A DNA stretch of 64,000 nt from Lewinellaceae bacterium (GTDB lineage: Bacteria; Bacteroidota; Bacteroidia; Chitinophagales; Saprospiraceae). The translations under genes were made by a program, and so were the position numbers. Where the stretch lies: positions 358,501-422,500 of the forward strand of contig JACJYG010000008.1 of assembly GCA_020636215.1 (NCBI GenBank), given 5' to 3'. Numbering within the stretch: the stretch's first letter is position 1; each line of letters opens with the position of its first letter. The notes under the pieces are model-generated. The model searched no databases. It was not told the DNA's origin and was given only the letters and a program-made list of their open reading frames with translations. Positions 1 through 9,822 of the stretch are shown here, piece by piece.

Positions 1-1215
1 TCTGCGATGAGCGCCGAACAATGGGGTGGCATCATGCGTGGCGATGAGAGTTACGCCGGCGCGCGAAGCTGGCTGCGTATGGAATCCGAAATAAAGGACC
101 TGACCGGCTGCGCTTTCATTCTGCCCACCCACCAGGGCCGGGCGGCCGAACACCTGCTCTACAACCGTATCGGCGGGCAAGGCAAGGTGTTCATCAGTAA
201 TACCCACTTCGACACTACTCGGGCCAATATCGAATTTTCGGGCGCCACGGCCATCGATATCCCCATCGAAGCTGCGCATCACCGCGATGAATACGATCCG
301 TTTAAAGGCAACCTCGATACAAAAAAACTGGAAGCTCTCATCAAACAGCATGGGCCGGAAAATGTTGGAGCCGTCATTCTCACAGTCACCAACAACACCG
401 GCGGCGGCCAGCCGGTGAGCATGGGCAATGCCCGGGCCATCTCCGACATTTGTAAGGCTCACGGTATCCGTTTTATCCTCGATGCCTGCCGTATCGCTGA
501 GAATGCTTATTTTATAAAACACCGGGAAAAGGGGTATCAGGCAAAGTCCTATCGGGAAATTGCACAGGAAATGTTCCGCCTGGCCGATGGATGTATCATG
601 AGCGCTAAGAAGGATGGGCTGGTCAACATGGGCGGATTTTTGGCGCTGAACGACCTCGACCTGGCGGTGCAATGCCGAACGGTCCTCATCATCACAGAAG
701 GTTACGCCACCTACGGCGGGCTGTCGGGCCGGGATATGGAGGCCATCGCCATTGGACTGAAAGAGGTCTTTGACCCGGACTATCTGGAATACCGCATCAA
801 AAGCACAGCTTACCTGGGCCAGCACCTCCGCGATATTGGCGTACCGATCATCTGGCCTCCGGGTGGGCACGCCATTTACATTGACGCCAAAGCCTTCTAT
901 CCACATATTCCGGTCGAAGAATTCCCCGGCCAGGCACTGGCCTGTGAACTCTATCTCAAGGCGGGAATCCGCTGCTGCGAGATCGGCTCGGTGATGTTTG
1001 GCAAAAATGACGAAAATGGCAAACTTATTCCCGCCGCGATGGAGCTGGTTCGGCTTGCCATTCCCCGCCGGGTGTACACCCAAAGCCATATCGACTACGT
1101 AGTGGAAACTTTCCGAGAACTGGAACAAGAGCGGGATCGGGTGCATGGATACCGCATTACCTACGAGCCACCCTTCCTGCGGCATTTTACGGCGCGATTT
1201 GAACCGGTGTCTTAA
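1..1215 (+). CDS. tnaA: Tryptophanase (tryptophan indole-lyase), 5' truncated by window edge
   Basis: PLP-dependent beta-eliminating lyase that splits L-tryptophan into indole, pyruvate and ammonia in the cytoplasm. The reading frame is open from base 1; about 60 N-terminal residues lie outside the window. Visible landmarks are MRGDESYAG near the start, PTHQGR, GGQPVS, ENAYFIK, the PLP-lysine motif SAKKD (codons 601-615, second Lys the likely Schiff base), EGYATYGG and the tail LRHFTARF. Tyrosine phenol-lyase is the close alternative. The stretch CCEIGS matches the tryptophanase EIGS and lacks the Arg that tyrosine phenol-lyase uses to bind the phenol, so tryptophanase is preferred. The stop overlaps the stop of the convergent WD40 gene by a few bases. 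Confidence 0.85.
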   Translation, partial: SAMSAEQWGGIMRGDESYAGARSWLRMESEIKDLTGCAFILPTHQGRAAEHLLYNRIGGQGKVFISNTHFDTTRANIEFSGATAIDIPIEAAHHRDEYDPFKGNLDTKKLEALIKQHGPENVGAVILTVTNNTGGGQPVSMGNARAISDICKAHGIRFILDACRIAENAYFIKHREKGYQAKSYREIAQEMFRLADGCIMSAKKDGLVNMGGFLALNDLDLAVQCRTVLIITEGYATYGGLSGRDMEAIAIGLKEVFDPDYLEYRIKSTAYLGQHLRDIGVPIIWPPGGHAIYIDAKAFYPHIPVEEFPGQALACELYLKAGIRCCEIGSVMFGKNDENGKLIPAAMELVRLAIPRRVYTQSHIDYVVETFRELEQERDRVHGYRITYEPPFLRHFTARFEPVS

Positions 1216-4200
1216 GGTTTGGAATGGATGCGCACTTTGGGCGATCCTTCCATCATCTGTATAGCCAGGTCGGCAGAAGTGAAATGGGCGAACTCGATTT
1301 TGCCGGCGGCGCTCATCTTAGGGTCATTCGTAATGGCGTCACTTAATGCATCCGCCAGGCCTTTAAAGTTTATTCTTTTGACGGTATTGTCGCGGAATAA
1401 CTGCGCCGGCGTTTGGCTTACTTTAGCCCCCGTTTCTTCTCCGGTTACATCCACCAGGTCTTTTTCATAGTTGCTTCCAGCTTTTCTAAAGCCAAAATGG
1501 ATAGCGGTGGGCGGCAGAAATAGATCTAGCGTCTCTATTTTCAAACCGGCTTCAAAAAAACAGATCAACACTTCATCTGATAAACGTTCCATTTTTATCG
1601 GAGGGATCCCAACCGCTTCCTCTCCATCGTCGGTGATCTTTTCCCGATAGCCGAGTACTTCTAATTCCGGAAAGCCGGCAACGGCTTCCGACCGCAGCAG
1701 AAAACCGTAAATAGCGCCCACCGGATTTGCCCAGATGGGCTTCAGTTGCAAACTGGGGCCACTGCCATCAGTGCGATAGGGCTTGGGCGATTCGCCCAGG
1801 CTGAGCGCGCCGTCTTGTAGGCACTTGACCCAGAAGGGGTCGATGCGGAAAAAGCCGATCGACTCTTCCGGCAATAGGTGCTCATCAGGAATGAGGTACT
1901 GGAACGGCACTTCCTCCAACATTTCCCGGCGATTGAGCCAGGCCATAATCTCTGTTTCCCGCTCAGTTGGCGCCTGCCAGAGGATGGCCCCTTCTGCATC
2001 GGAAAGGCTGAGCAGCTGTTTGGCATAATCATAAAAACCCACCGGCTTGCCTCCATAACCTTCGTTAACCCCAAGTAGCGCCCCATTAATAGCATCCCAG
2101 ATCCGGACACTACCATCTTCAGCCGCAGTGAGTACCCGCTGCTTGTCGGGAGAAAAGGTGACAGCCGTTACGGCTGCAGTGTGGCCTGTCAGGGCAGAAA
2201 TAGCGTTGTCGCCATCCTTATGCCAGATGGCCGCCGTATGATCGGGGGCGTCCAGGCCCATGGCCAGCTTTTTACCATCGGGTGAAAAGCTGATAGACAG
2301 TATTGCCCCCGACAGGCCGCTGCGTTCCGGCCCGTCACTGCCATCACTCACTTTCCAAAGTTTGACACCGCTTCCACCGCCACCAGCCAGCCATTGCCCG
2401 TCAGCAGAGAAAGCAAGGGCGCCAACCGCCTGAGTCAGGCCAGTCAGGGAGCGGGCCACATCAAAAGTCGGCTCATTGCTAATGATTACTTTCTCCCATA
2501 CCTTCACATTGCCCTTTTCATCGGCGGTGGCGAAATGGGTATCATCCGGTGAAAAAGCGATAGCCGTAATGGAATCCGGATGGGAAGTATCCCTTTTGTT
2601 CAAGGTATAATCTTCGGTATCCCACACCGCCACGGCCTTGTTTTCGTAACCGGCTACGATCCATCGGCCATCGGGAGAGATGGCCACGACATTCACAGCA
2701 GCATTCAAAGCATTATCCGTGAGCGTAGCCAGCAATTTGCGGGTAGCCCTGTCCCAAACCTTCAGGCTGTTGTCCGCTGAAGCGGTTACCAGGAAACTGC
2801 CGTCTTTCGATAATGCGGCATCTTTGGCGGGATCGGTATGATATCCTTCAATAATTTTGTCCAGTTTGCCTTTGCCGGCCTTATAAACCCGGACGGTATT
2901 GTCAGCGGAACCGGTGGCCACTTTCTGGCTATCGGGCGAAAAACTAAGGCTGTTGATGGCGCCAGCATGCCCACTTAACTGCCAAATGGCCGATTGAGTA
3001 ACAGCATCGTAGATAGTAGCCGTATTATCATTAAGGGCTGCAGCTATTTTTTGACCATCTGGCGAGTAGGCAGCGAAACGGCCGGCGACGGTACCCGTAC
3101 TGGCCAGGCCAAGTCCAAGGATCTGACTGCTATTGTTATCCAACCCGGCCAGCAGCGATAGGCTGTCGGGCGCAAAGGCCAGGCTGTTGACAGGGCTGCC
3201 CAGATCGGCATCTTCTTCCGTCTTACTGAAGTCGGAAACCGCCCAAAGCATTACCTTTTTGTCAGCTGCTCCGGTAGCGATCCACCGCCCATCGGCGGAG
3301 ACGGCCAGAGCGGTTATAGGCGCTGTGTGGGCGTCAACAATTGTCGGAGTATCGCCGGCATTCCAGATAGCCAGCTGGCCTTCGCTGGCCGAAGTGCTGG
3401 CGCCGATGAGCAACTGCGTTCCGTCGGCAGTGAAAGCAACAGCTTCCACTGCTCGCGGGTGTTCCATTCGGCGTTTTAAATCAAAAGTGTTGGCATCCCA
3501 CAGGATAGCCGTTTTATCATCGGAACCAGTCAATAATTCCCGGCCGTCGGGTGAGAAGGCGAGTGCATTGACCGCATCAGTATGAGCAATGAAGGTATGC
3601 AGCCATGCATAGGTATTGGCATTCCAAAGCCTAACCGTTGTGTCCTTTGAGGCAGTGGCCAATAGCTGTCCATTGGGCGATATGGCGACAGCCAGTATTT
3701 CATCATGGTGGCCGTTAGCCTGGAAAAGGCGAAGCCGGTTTTCTTCCTGTTGCTGGCCAGTGGGGAGGTGGCCGGTTTCCGATTGTTGATTTCTTTGTTT
3801 TGCCTTTCGGGAGACAGCATTTTTCCAGTGGTAAAGCTGAAGTGAGAACTTGCGGTCGCGTAGCGCCATCTGTCGGCCCAACGTCCAGGCAGCAGCGTAG
3901 CTGGTATTGAACAGTTTGCTCTTTGAATCGTAGATCAGCAAGCGGTCGGCCGTTTCCACCGGAAGTATGTCAATGGCGCTGCTATCGGAAGCTTCACCGG
4001 GGATAAGGGGGCCACGGTACCAGGAAACGGTATTATCTCCAATGCGCAAGTGGTGGGGCAGGGGCACATAACCGGCATCAAGGTAGGGCTTGGCCAGCGT
4101 GTTGCCATTGCTGGGCAGGCGCAGCATGAAGCTGCTGGAAGTCGCTTCATTGACCTTCGATAGTATAGTGGTAAAATCCCGATTCTCCGGATCAGACTCG

Positions 4201-5228
4201 AAAGCCCAGCTGTGGAAGCTCACCAGGCGGATCGGTTCATCGTTGGCGGTGCCGCCGTAGTTGAACTCCCCCCCGTTGAGGAAGCAATTTTCCAGCGAAA
4301 CCAGGTGCACGGTGCTCATGCCCTCGACTTTTGGCAGGCGATTGCCCACCACCACCGCCCATTCTCCCTCTTCCGGCGGCAGCTCCCCATCGGCATCGCC
4401 AAATTTCTCGAGGATGAGATCTTCCAGGATGTCGCGCACGGCGGCTTCTTTTCCCGCGAATGCTGTGCCGGCCCATACTTTATCGTCGATCCGGTCAGCA
4501 GGCCGAAACAAAAGCGGGTTGGTTATGTCTTCAACCGTGCGCAGTATTCTCAGTTCCACTAGTTTCGTCCAAAGGGCATCTCCGTCGATGCCGACATTCT
4601 GGGGGATCACTTCGCGGAGTTCGTCAATAGTAACCTCTTTTCCCTCCAGGTCACGGCGGCAATGGGCTAGATAGGCGAGGTCTTCCCGCATAGGCATCAA
4701 TTTTTCCAGGGTTGCCTTAGGGACATCGATAATCGTCACCTGGTCTTCATTGCTTTCCCCGACTTCCAGCAAGTCGGCCGCATCGGTGATCTCTTCCAGG
4801 GAGGGGACGTGCATACTGTTGCGAGAAGTATTGAAACTTTCCAGCGAGATGGTCTTCGCCATAGGGGCCTCCTCCTGGTCGAATACCAGCAGGGCCAGCC
4901 AGGGCAGCGCATCGGCAGCCGCTGTGCCGTCGATCGATCGTTCCCAGGCAAAAGTGCTGCGTTTGAGGATGATGTGCGGCGCCTTGGTGGAATAGTCGGC
5001 CTTGCTGCCGTTGGGCGGAAAGACGGATTGTATTTCGAAGGTGGGCAGGACATACCGCTTGCCCGCTACATAGAGCTTCTGATCTAACACCTCTGTGAAA
5101 CGAGCTTCTCCCGTTCGGTCGGCGCCATCGACCAGTACCTGCTCGTATTTCAATTGGACATTATACTCGCCGCTCTTGAGCAGGGGCAGGTGGTTTTGGA
5201 TGAAGTTGACGTATATGCGCTTTTCCAT
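1212..5228 (-). CDS. Giant WD40-repeat protein, last gene of the five-gene operon
   Basis: 1338 aa from MEKRIYVNF. An ATG 17 codons upstream is open, but it lies across the stop of the preceding gene; the chosen start gives a 19 bp gap. Three parts are visible. Residues about 1-490 are a domain I do not recognise (contains LPWLALLVFDQEE). Residues about 500-1060 hold about 14 WD40 repeats with SPDG turns and LW/IWD ends, enough for two seven-bladed propellers. Residues about 1070-1338 are a C-terminal domain with VPFQYLIPDE and ESIGFFRIDPFW. No signal peptide or membrane segment is seen. The flanks look like two halves of one domain into which the propellers were inserted (inference). It probably acts as a binding scaffold with the products of the upstream genes. 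Function unknown. Confidence 0.85.
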   Translation of the reverse strand: MEKRIYVNFIQNHLPLLKSGEYNVQLKYEQVLVDGADRTGEARFTEVLDQKLYVAGKRYVLPTFEIQSVFPPNGSKADYSTKAPHIILKRSTFAWERSIDGTAAADALPWLALLVFDQEEAPMAKTISLESFNTSRNSMHVPSLEEITDAADLLEVGESNEDQVTIIDVPKATLEKLMPMREDLAYLAHCRRDLEGKEVTIDELREVIPQNVGIDGDALWTKLVELRILRTVEDITNPLLFRPADRIDDKVWAGTAFAGKEAAVRDILEDLILEKFGDADGELPPEEGEWAVVVGNRLPKVEGMSTVHLVSLENCFLNGGEFNYGGTANDEPIRLVSFHSWAFESDPENRDFTTILSKVNEATSSSFMLRLPSNGNTLAKPYLDAGYVPLPHHLRIGDNTVSWYRGPLIPGEASDSSAIDILPVETADRLLIYDSKSKLFNTSYAAAWTLGRQMALRDRKFSLQLYHWKNAVSRKAKQRNQQSETGHLPTGQQQEENRLRLFQANGHHDEILAVAISPNGQLLATASKDTTVRLWNANTYAWLHTFIAHTDAVNALAFSPDGRELLTGSDDKTAILWDANTFDLKRRMEHPRAVEAVAFTADGTQLLIGASTSASEGQLAIWNAGDTPTIVDAHTAPITALAVSADGRWIATGAADKKVMLWAVSDFSKTEEDADLGSPVNSLAFAPDSLSLLAGLDNNSSQILGLGLASTGTVAGRFAAYSPDGQKIAAALNDNTATIYDAVTQSAIWQLSGHAGAINSLSFSPDSQKVATGSADNTVRVYKAGKGKLDKIIEGYHTDPAKDAALSKDGSFLVTASADNSLKVWDRATRKLLATLTDNALNAAVNVVAISPDGRWIVAGYENKAVAVWDTEDYTLNKRDTSHPDSITAIAFSPDDTHFATADEKGNVKVWEKVIISNEPTFDVARSLTGLTQAVGALAFSADGQWLAGGGGSGVKLWKVSDGSDGPERSGLSGAILSISFSPDGKKLAMGLDAPDHTAAIWHKDGDNAISALTGHTAAVTAVTFSPDKQRVLTAAEDGSVRIWDAINGALLGVNEGYGGKPVGFYDYAKQLLSLSDAEGAILWQAPTERETEIMAWLNRREMLEEVPFQYLIPDEHLLPEESIGFFRIDPFWVKCLQDGALSLGESPKPYRTDGSGPSLQLKPIWANPVGAIYGFLLRSEAVAGFPELEVLGYREKITDDGEEAVGIPPIKMERLSDEVLICFFEAGLKIETLDLFLPPTAIHFGFRKAGSNYEKDLVDVTGEETGAKVSQTPAQLFRDNTVKRINFKGLADALSDAITNDPKMSAAGKIEFAHFTSADLAIQMMEGSPKVRIHSKP

Positions 5229-5247
5229 GGTTTTAGTTTCAATATAT

Positions 5248-8200
5248 TTACAATTCGATCGGGGCAGCGGCCAGGTCAAAGAAGGCTACCTTATTGGCTC
5301 CGCCATCCTGAAAGCCGATATCTGTCAGGCCGAGTTCCGCCAGCAGGGCTGCGGTATCGACATCGGCTGTTGCGCCAGCATGTTCCTGCCATTCGAAATC
5401 GGGGCCTTCTTCTACTTCGGCGTTAAAGGCCAGGCCTTCCTTGTAGGCCCAGGCCATCTCATCGGGGGCTTCCGCCGGCGGACGGGACACAACCGTAAAT
5501 CCAGTGAGCACGTTGTAGACCAGCTCTTTTTCCTTATTCAGGCCAGCGGAAAGGACCGTGCCCCAAAGCGCCCGTGGGATCGATTTAAAAATCGGTTTGA
5601 TCCGGAAGTACGGCCGTTGATCATCATTAGTATTGTTGAAGATAGCCAGGCTGGCCTCCGTCCTCACCTTATCGGCGCTCAGGCCCATGGGGCTGATGCC
5701 GAAGTGGGTGTTACGGCTTCGGAAGAGCGGGCTTACCGAACTACCGGACGGGTTGATGGAACGGTACGACCCCTGCTCGATGGGCAGCACCGAGTCGGTA
5801 TCCATGCGGAAAGTTTTGGGGTTGATCACCCATACTTCTGCCCCGCTGGTTTCTTCCTCGGCGGTACTGAGCAGGCCATCGGCAATACTCAGGGTGAGCA
5901 GGCCGGTGGCAGGCAAGAAGGAGTCGTTAAATTCCGTCCAGCTGATCGGCTGCGGAAGGCCGTAGGGGGTCGGGCCGAAGCTAACCGTAAAGCTGACAAT
6001 GGACAGGTCGATGCGGGCCACTCCCGAGAACTCCGGCCCCCAGATATGCAGGTCGGCGCCGAGCTCGATGGAAATGGTGTGCCTGCCAAAAAACCAAATG
6101 GTAAAGGACACCCCCATGCTGACGTACAGCTGTATATCGTAGAAGTAAGGCTTCCAGGAGATGAGGAAGTCAGCCCCGATGATAAACCAGGCTTTGAGGG
6201 AGCCGTCCTTCCAGACAGCCTCCAGCCGCCCGCCCGCCATAACGGCGGTTGGCGTGAGGGCCATATACATCCGCCCTTTAATCGTAAACTTGGGCGCCAC
6301 CTGCCAGTTGAATCCGAGGCGCGGCACGTTCGGATAGTGAGCCGGCTTGCGGTAACGGGGATGGTAGCCGCCCAGTGTCAGCACGAAATCGCCGGCCTGC
6401 GGGCTGGGGTCAAACCAGGTGAAGAAAGCAAAGCCCCCCTGCAGCGTACAATCTCGGGAAAGGATGTAGGAATCCTCACTCAGCTGCGCCTGTATACCAA
6501 GGAAGCCCTCGGCGGGCGCGAAGGTACCGCGCAACAGCAAGGTGATCTCCGCCAGCGGTGTGATGGCTTTGGCAGCATTGGGGTCAGCAGTAGGCAGCAC
6601 CAGCTTGGAGCGCCCCATGATGTCCAGCCGGAAGGAATCGCCGAAGGTGGCGATCACCAGTATGAAAGAATCGATGAGCTTGAAAGTGGTAAAACGAATG
6701 CCGACCGCCAGGAAGATCTTGCCCAGGTCGATGGGGATGTGGTTGCCACTAATGAGCAGGCCAGCCAGCTCCAGCGGGTTGTCGATGCCCTCGGTAGCGA
6801 CGATAATCATCGGGTGTTCGGCAATGCGGCTCACATCGGGAATACGCACCGAACGGTTGTAACCAAAGCCGGCCGCCAGCCCTTCGACAAAGAAGAAGGC
6901 CGGCCCGCCCAGCGGATAGCCCAGATAGGCAAAAATGTAGAAGGAGGGTTCCCCATTGACAGTAGCGTACTCACCCAGGGCGGCAATGGTGAGGTTGCCG
7001 GCCTTGATGACGGCCGTTCCGCCAAAGCGGTCGCTCACTTCCAGTCCCGGGTCTACCCCGGCATCGTTGTCGATGCGCAGGAACAGTCCGCCTACCTCTA
7101 CCGGGCCGCTGGCATAACGCAGTCCAAATCCGCGCAGGTTGAAGGCCGGCGCGAAGCGGTCAATAGGGGAGCCGAAGGACAGTTCCATCAGGCTGAGGGT
7201 GAGCGGCCCAAGGGCCAGCTCGGCATCCGCCATGAACCAAAGCTTGCTATCGGCAAAGTTGACGCCGATACGGGCCATATAAAACGGCCCCAGCCGCTTG
7301 TTTACGTTGAACCATTTGCCGGGAGATTCGGGAGCGGGCAGCTGCCGGGAAGCACCGCTGTTACCGGTTCCCGAACTACTACTCCCGGAGCCACTGCTAC
7401 TGCCAGAAGAAGAACTTCCTGTACCATTGGTACCATTACCCGATTCCATCGGCAGGTTGAAATTCAGGGGAAAGGTTCCCAGCTCCATCGTACCGGCCAG
7501 GTTGGCGCCGTCGGACAGCGCCGTATCGGGCAGGCTGATGGATACGCCTGCCGCATCGAGGGTATCCCCGACATCGGCGGCCGTAATGCCGCCCTTGGAG
7601 TACATGATGCGCACCTCATCCAGGCTGATGCTGGCGTCGGCGGGTAGTACAGAACCGACCAAGGGCAGGTTGCTGAAGTCCATACCCATCCGCAGGCCCA
7701 CCAGGAAGAGGGTCTTGCCGGCAGCGGGCTGCCCGCTACCGGCCGGCGCCGGAACAGAAGAATAGATGAGGGCCGCCTGGTTGAGCGATACCGACAGGTC
7801 CGGGATGGCATCGGCGGCATCAGAAGACAGCTGGCTGATCAGCGCACGAACGGATACCGTGGCGGCATCGCCTTCAATGTCCAGCAGGGCCGCCAGAATG
7901 TTCTTGGTGCTGTCGCTGCTGAAGAGCAGCACAAATTCGTATTCATCGATAGTGATACGGCCGGTAAAGCGCTTACTGTATGTGGCCGGATTAGAGCCGG
8001 GCTCGGCAGTAATCTCTACATTAATATTGGCTTGCAGAACGGTATCCTCATCCAGCGGCAGATTGCCCTGGCAACTGAAAATAAAAGTTTTCGTACCGGT
8101 ATTGAACGAGGCAAAGATATCCTGCATGGTGAAGCCCTTGATCGGCTCCGGGATGGAATCGTCGACGCCAAACTTGTTTGCCAGGTCAGCAATGAGGTCG

Positions 8201-9801
8201 CCAATGGGGAGTTCCTGGCCGGGAGCGGAACCACCGGCAAATAACCAGCCTCCGCCCGCCTCGGGCACACCGGCGGAAATGAAGAGGCCGATGCCGCTAA
8301 CGTCCAGCACGGCCCGCATCTCGCCAGAGGCGCCATTGGTTTTATCACCTTCTATGGAAAGGGTAAGCTGGTCCAACTCCAGGCTTAGGCTGTCGGAAAT
8401 ACCGAGCTGCCAAAGGTCCGCCATTTCAATGCTCAGACTGTAGGCGCCGGCTTTGGTAGCCTGGGCTTCCATATCCAACACCAGTATGTCGTGGTCGATG
8501 GACAGGCCCGGGAAGAACTTATTGAACAGTTGCGATAAGTTGAGCGGCGCCTCCGGGCCAAGGGCGCCGGTGAGAACGCCATCGGGCAACAGAAGGGAGG
8601 TATAGATATTGGCATTGCCCAGTTTCCAGATGGCAAGCATCTGGAATTGTACGCTTCTGCCCTGGGCGGCGCTTGCAAAAGGCTTGTTCAGCAGGCCGCT
8701 GAAGCGGAGGCCTTCCAGCCCGATCACCCCATCGATAAAAGTATAGGTATTGCTGACCCCCATCTCAAACTCGATCGACTCGATAGCAGGGCTGGCGATG
8801 GAGAAAGCCACTGAAAAACTATTAAGGCTGATGTTCGCAAGGATATCTACCGGCATAGGCAACAGATCACCCATCTCGTCCATATTGGTCAGGGAAACGA
8901 GGCTGAGGATGTTGGCCAGTGAAAGGCCGTTGGGCAATTCGGCCGTAACGCTGGCCAGGCTGCCTCCAATGGGGATGTCGCCAATAATATCGATCTGAAT
9001 ATCGCCTGCTTCAACCCCACCGTAAAGAATCAACCCGCTGTTGCTCAGAATGCCGGAAGTGGTGGTAGTGTACAATTCAAAGCCCTGAAATTCCGCTTTG
9101 AAACTCCCCACTTCAAAACCCGATTCTACCGGAACAAAAAGATGAATACTATTGATTCCATCAACCGCTTCGGTGAATCCGTTGAAGAACTTTAAATCCG
9201 CGACTTCAACCAGGGGATTGATGAAGGCCAGCGCGCCTTCAAATGTCAGTTCCCCGAAGAAATTGAGCCCGCTGATGATCTGATCCTGCTGCTGGAGCAG
9301 GGGCTGTGTTTTATGCCCCAGCTTTTGGAGGATGGCGTCTATTTTGGTGGCAGTCGCCGCAACTTCCGTACTTTGGCTGGAAACCAGCAGGCGAGGGGTA
9401 TTCAGGCCCAGGTCGTTGAAAAAAGAAGGCTGACTACTATCGGCTGAAAGATTGAAATAGGAAGGCAGTTCCGGAAAACTTTTCAGGATCGTCCAGCCGC
9501 TGGCCGGCTTGGCCAGGAGCAGGCATTGCAGCGCCACCGGGGAGCCGGCCTCATAAAAAGCCAGGTTGGCCTCAAAGGTGACATTCAGGAACGTCACCTC
9601 GCCGATCAGGAGCAGATAGCTGGGATTGCTCTGCATGACCATCACGGCATTATCCATTACCAGGGCATCCAAGCCAATCGCCTGGCTCCAGTTATCGGAG
9701 ATATGCTGCGCCTGCAGCACCGCGGCGGTGATCTCGTACCGGTTCTTTTCGCCGGAGGGCGTTTCGATGGCCAGGAGCCTGGATTGTAGGGCTTGTAGCA
9801 T
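5248..9801 (-). CDS. DUF6603-like giant protein, 1517 aa
   Basis: Fourth gene of the operon. The N-terminal half (1-780) is made of alternating hydrophobic beta-like stretches with many Leu/Ile/Ser. A Ser/Gly/Thr-rich linker follows at about 785-817. The C-terminal half (about 820-1390) has long Gly-rich, beta-strand-like segments such as FYIFAYLGYPLGG, AFFFVEGLAAGFGYNRS and SIELGADLHIWGPEF. That half agrees with my memory of the DUF6603 family, large uncharacterised proteins of bacteria and fungi. There is no signal peptide and no obvious transmembrane helix. The stop lies 19 bp before the WD40 gene start, so the two are probably co-translated. Gene boundaries are sure, the family name is fairly likely, the function is unknown. 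Confidence 0.85.
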   Translation of the reverse strand: MLQALQSRLLAIETPSGEKNRYEITAAVLQAQHISDNWSQAIGLDALVMDNAVMVMQSNPSYLLLIGEVTFLNVTFEANLAFYEAGSPVALQCLLLAKPASGWTILKSFPELPSYFNLSADSSQPSFFNDLGLNTPRLLVSSQSTEVAATATKIDAILQKLGHKTQPLLQQQDQIISGLNFFGELTFEGALAFINPLVEVADLKFFNGFTEAVDGINSIHLFVPVESGFEVGSFKAEFQGFELYTTTTSGILSNSGLILYGGVEAGDIQIDIIGDIPIGGSLASVTAELPNGLSLANILSLVSLTNMDEMGDLLPMPVDILANISLNSFSVAFSIASPAIESIEFEMGVSNTYTFIDGVIGLEGLRFSGLLNKPFASAAQGRSVQFQMLAIWKLGNANIYTSLLLPDGVLTGALGPEAPLNLSQLFNKFFPGLSIDHDILVLDMEAQATKAGAYSLSIEMADLWQLGISDSLSLELDQLTLSIEGDKTNGASGEMRAVLDVSGIGLFISAGVPEAGGGWLFAGGSAPGQELPIGDLIADLANKFGVDDSIPEPIKGFTMQDIFASFNTGTKTFIFSCQGNLPLDEDTVLQANINVEITAEPGSNPATYSKRFTGRITIDEYEFVLLFSSDSTKNILAALLDIEGDAATVSVRALISQLSSDAADAIPDLSVSLNQAALIYSSVPAPAGSGQPAAGKTLFLVGLRMGMDFSNLPLVGSVLPADASISLDEVRIMYSKGGITAADVGDTLDAAGVSISLPDTALSDGANLAGTMELGTFPLNFNLPMESGNGTNGTGSSSSGSSSGSGSSSSGTGNSGASRQLPAPESPGKWFNVNKRLGPFYMARIGVNFADSKLWFMADAELALGPLTLSLMELSFGSPIDRFAPAFNLRGFGLRYASGPVEVGGLFLRIDNDAGVDPGLEVSDRFGGTAVIKAGNLTIAALGEYATVNGEPSFYIFAYLGYPLGGPAFFFVEGLAAGFGYNRSVRIPDVSRIAEHPMIIVATEGIDNPLELAGLLISGNHIPIDLGKIFLAVGIRFTTFKLIDSFILVIATFGDSFRLDIMGRSKLVLPTADPNAAKAITPLAEITLLLRGTFAPAEGFLGIQAQLSEDSYILSRDCTLQGGFAFFTWFDPSPQAGDFVLTLGGYHPRYRKPAHYPNVPRLGFNWQVAPKFTIKGRMYMALTPTAVMAGGRLEAVWKDGSLKAWFIIGADFLISWKPYFYDIQLYVSMGVSFTIWFFGRHTISIELGADLHIWGPEFSGVARIDLSIVSFTVSFGPTPYGLPQPISWTEFNDSFLPATGLLTLSIADGLLSTAEEETSGAEVWVINPKTFRMDTDSVLPIEQGSYRSINPSGSSVSPLFRSRNTHFGISPMGLSADKVRTEASLAIFNNTNDDQRPYFRIKPIFKSIPRALWGTVLSAGLNKEKELVYNVLTGFTVVSRPPAEAPDEMAWAYKEGLAFNAEVEEGPDFEWQEHAGATADVDTAALLAELGLTDIGFQDGGANKVAFFDLAAAPIEL

Positions 9802-9822
9802 GGGTGGTTGTGGGTTTTAGGG

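Noticed and set aside
5095..7647. Long plus-strand open frame of 850 codons opposite the DUF6603-like and WD40 genes
   Set aside because: It is antisense to two well-supported genes, crosses their boundary, and its translation is low-complexity with no family likeness; it results from the high GC and codon bias.
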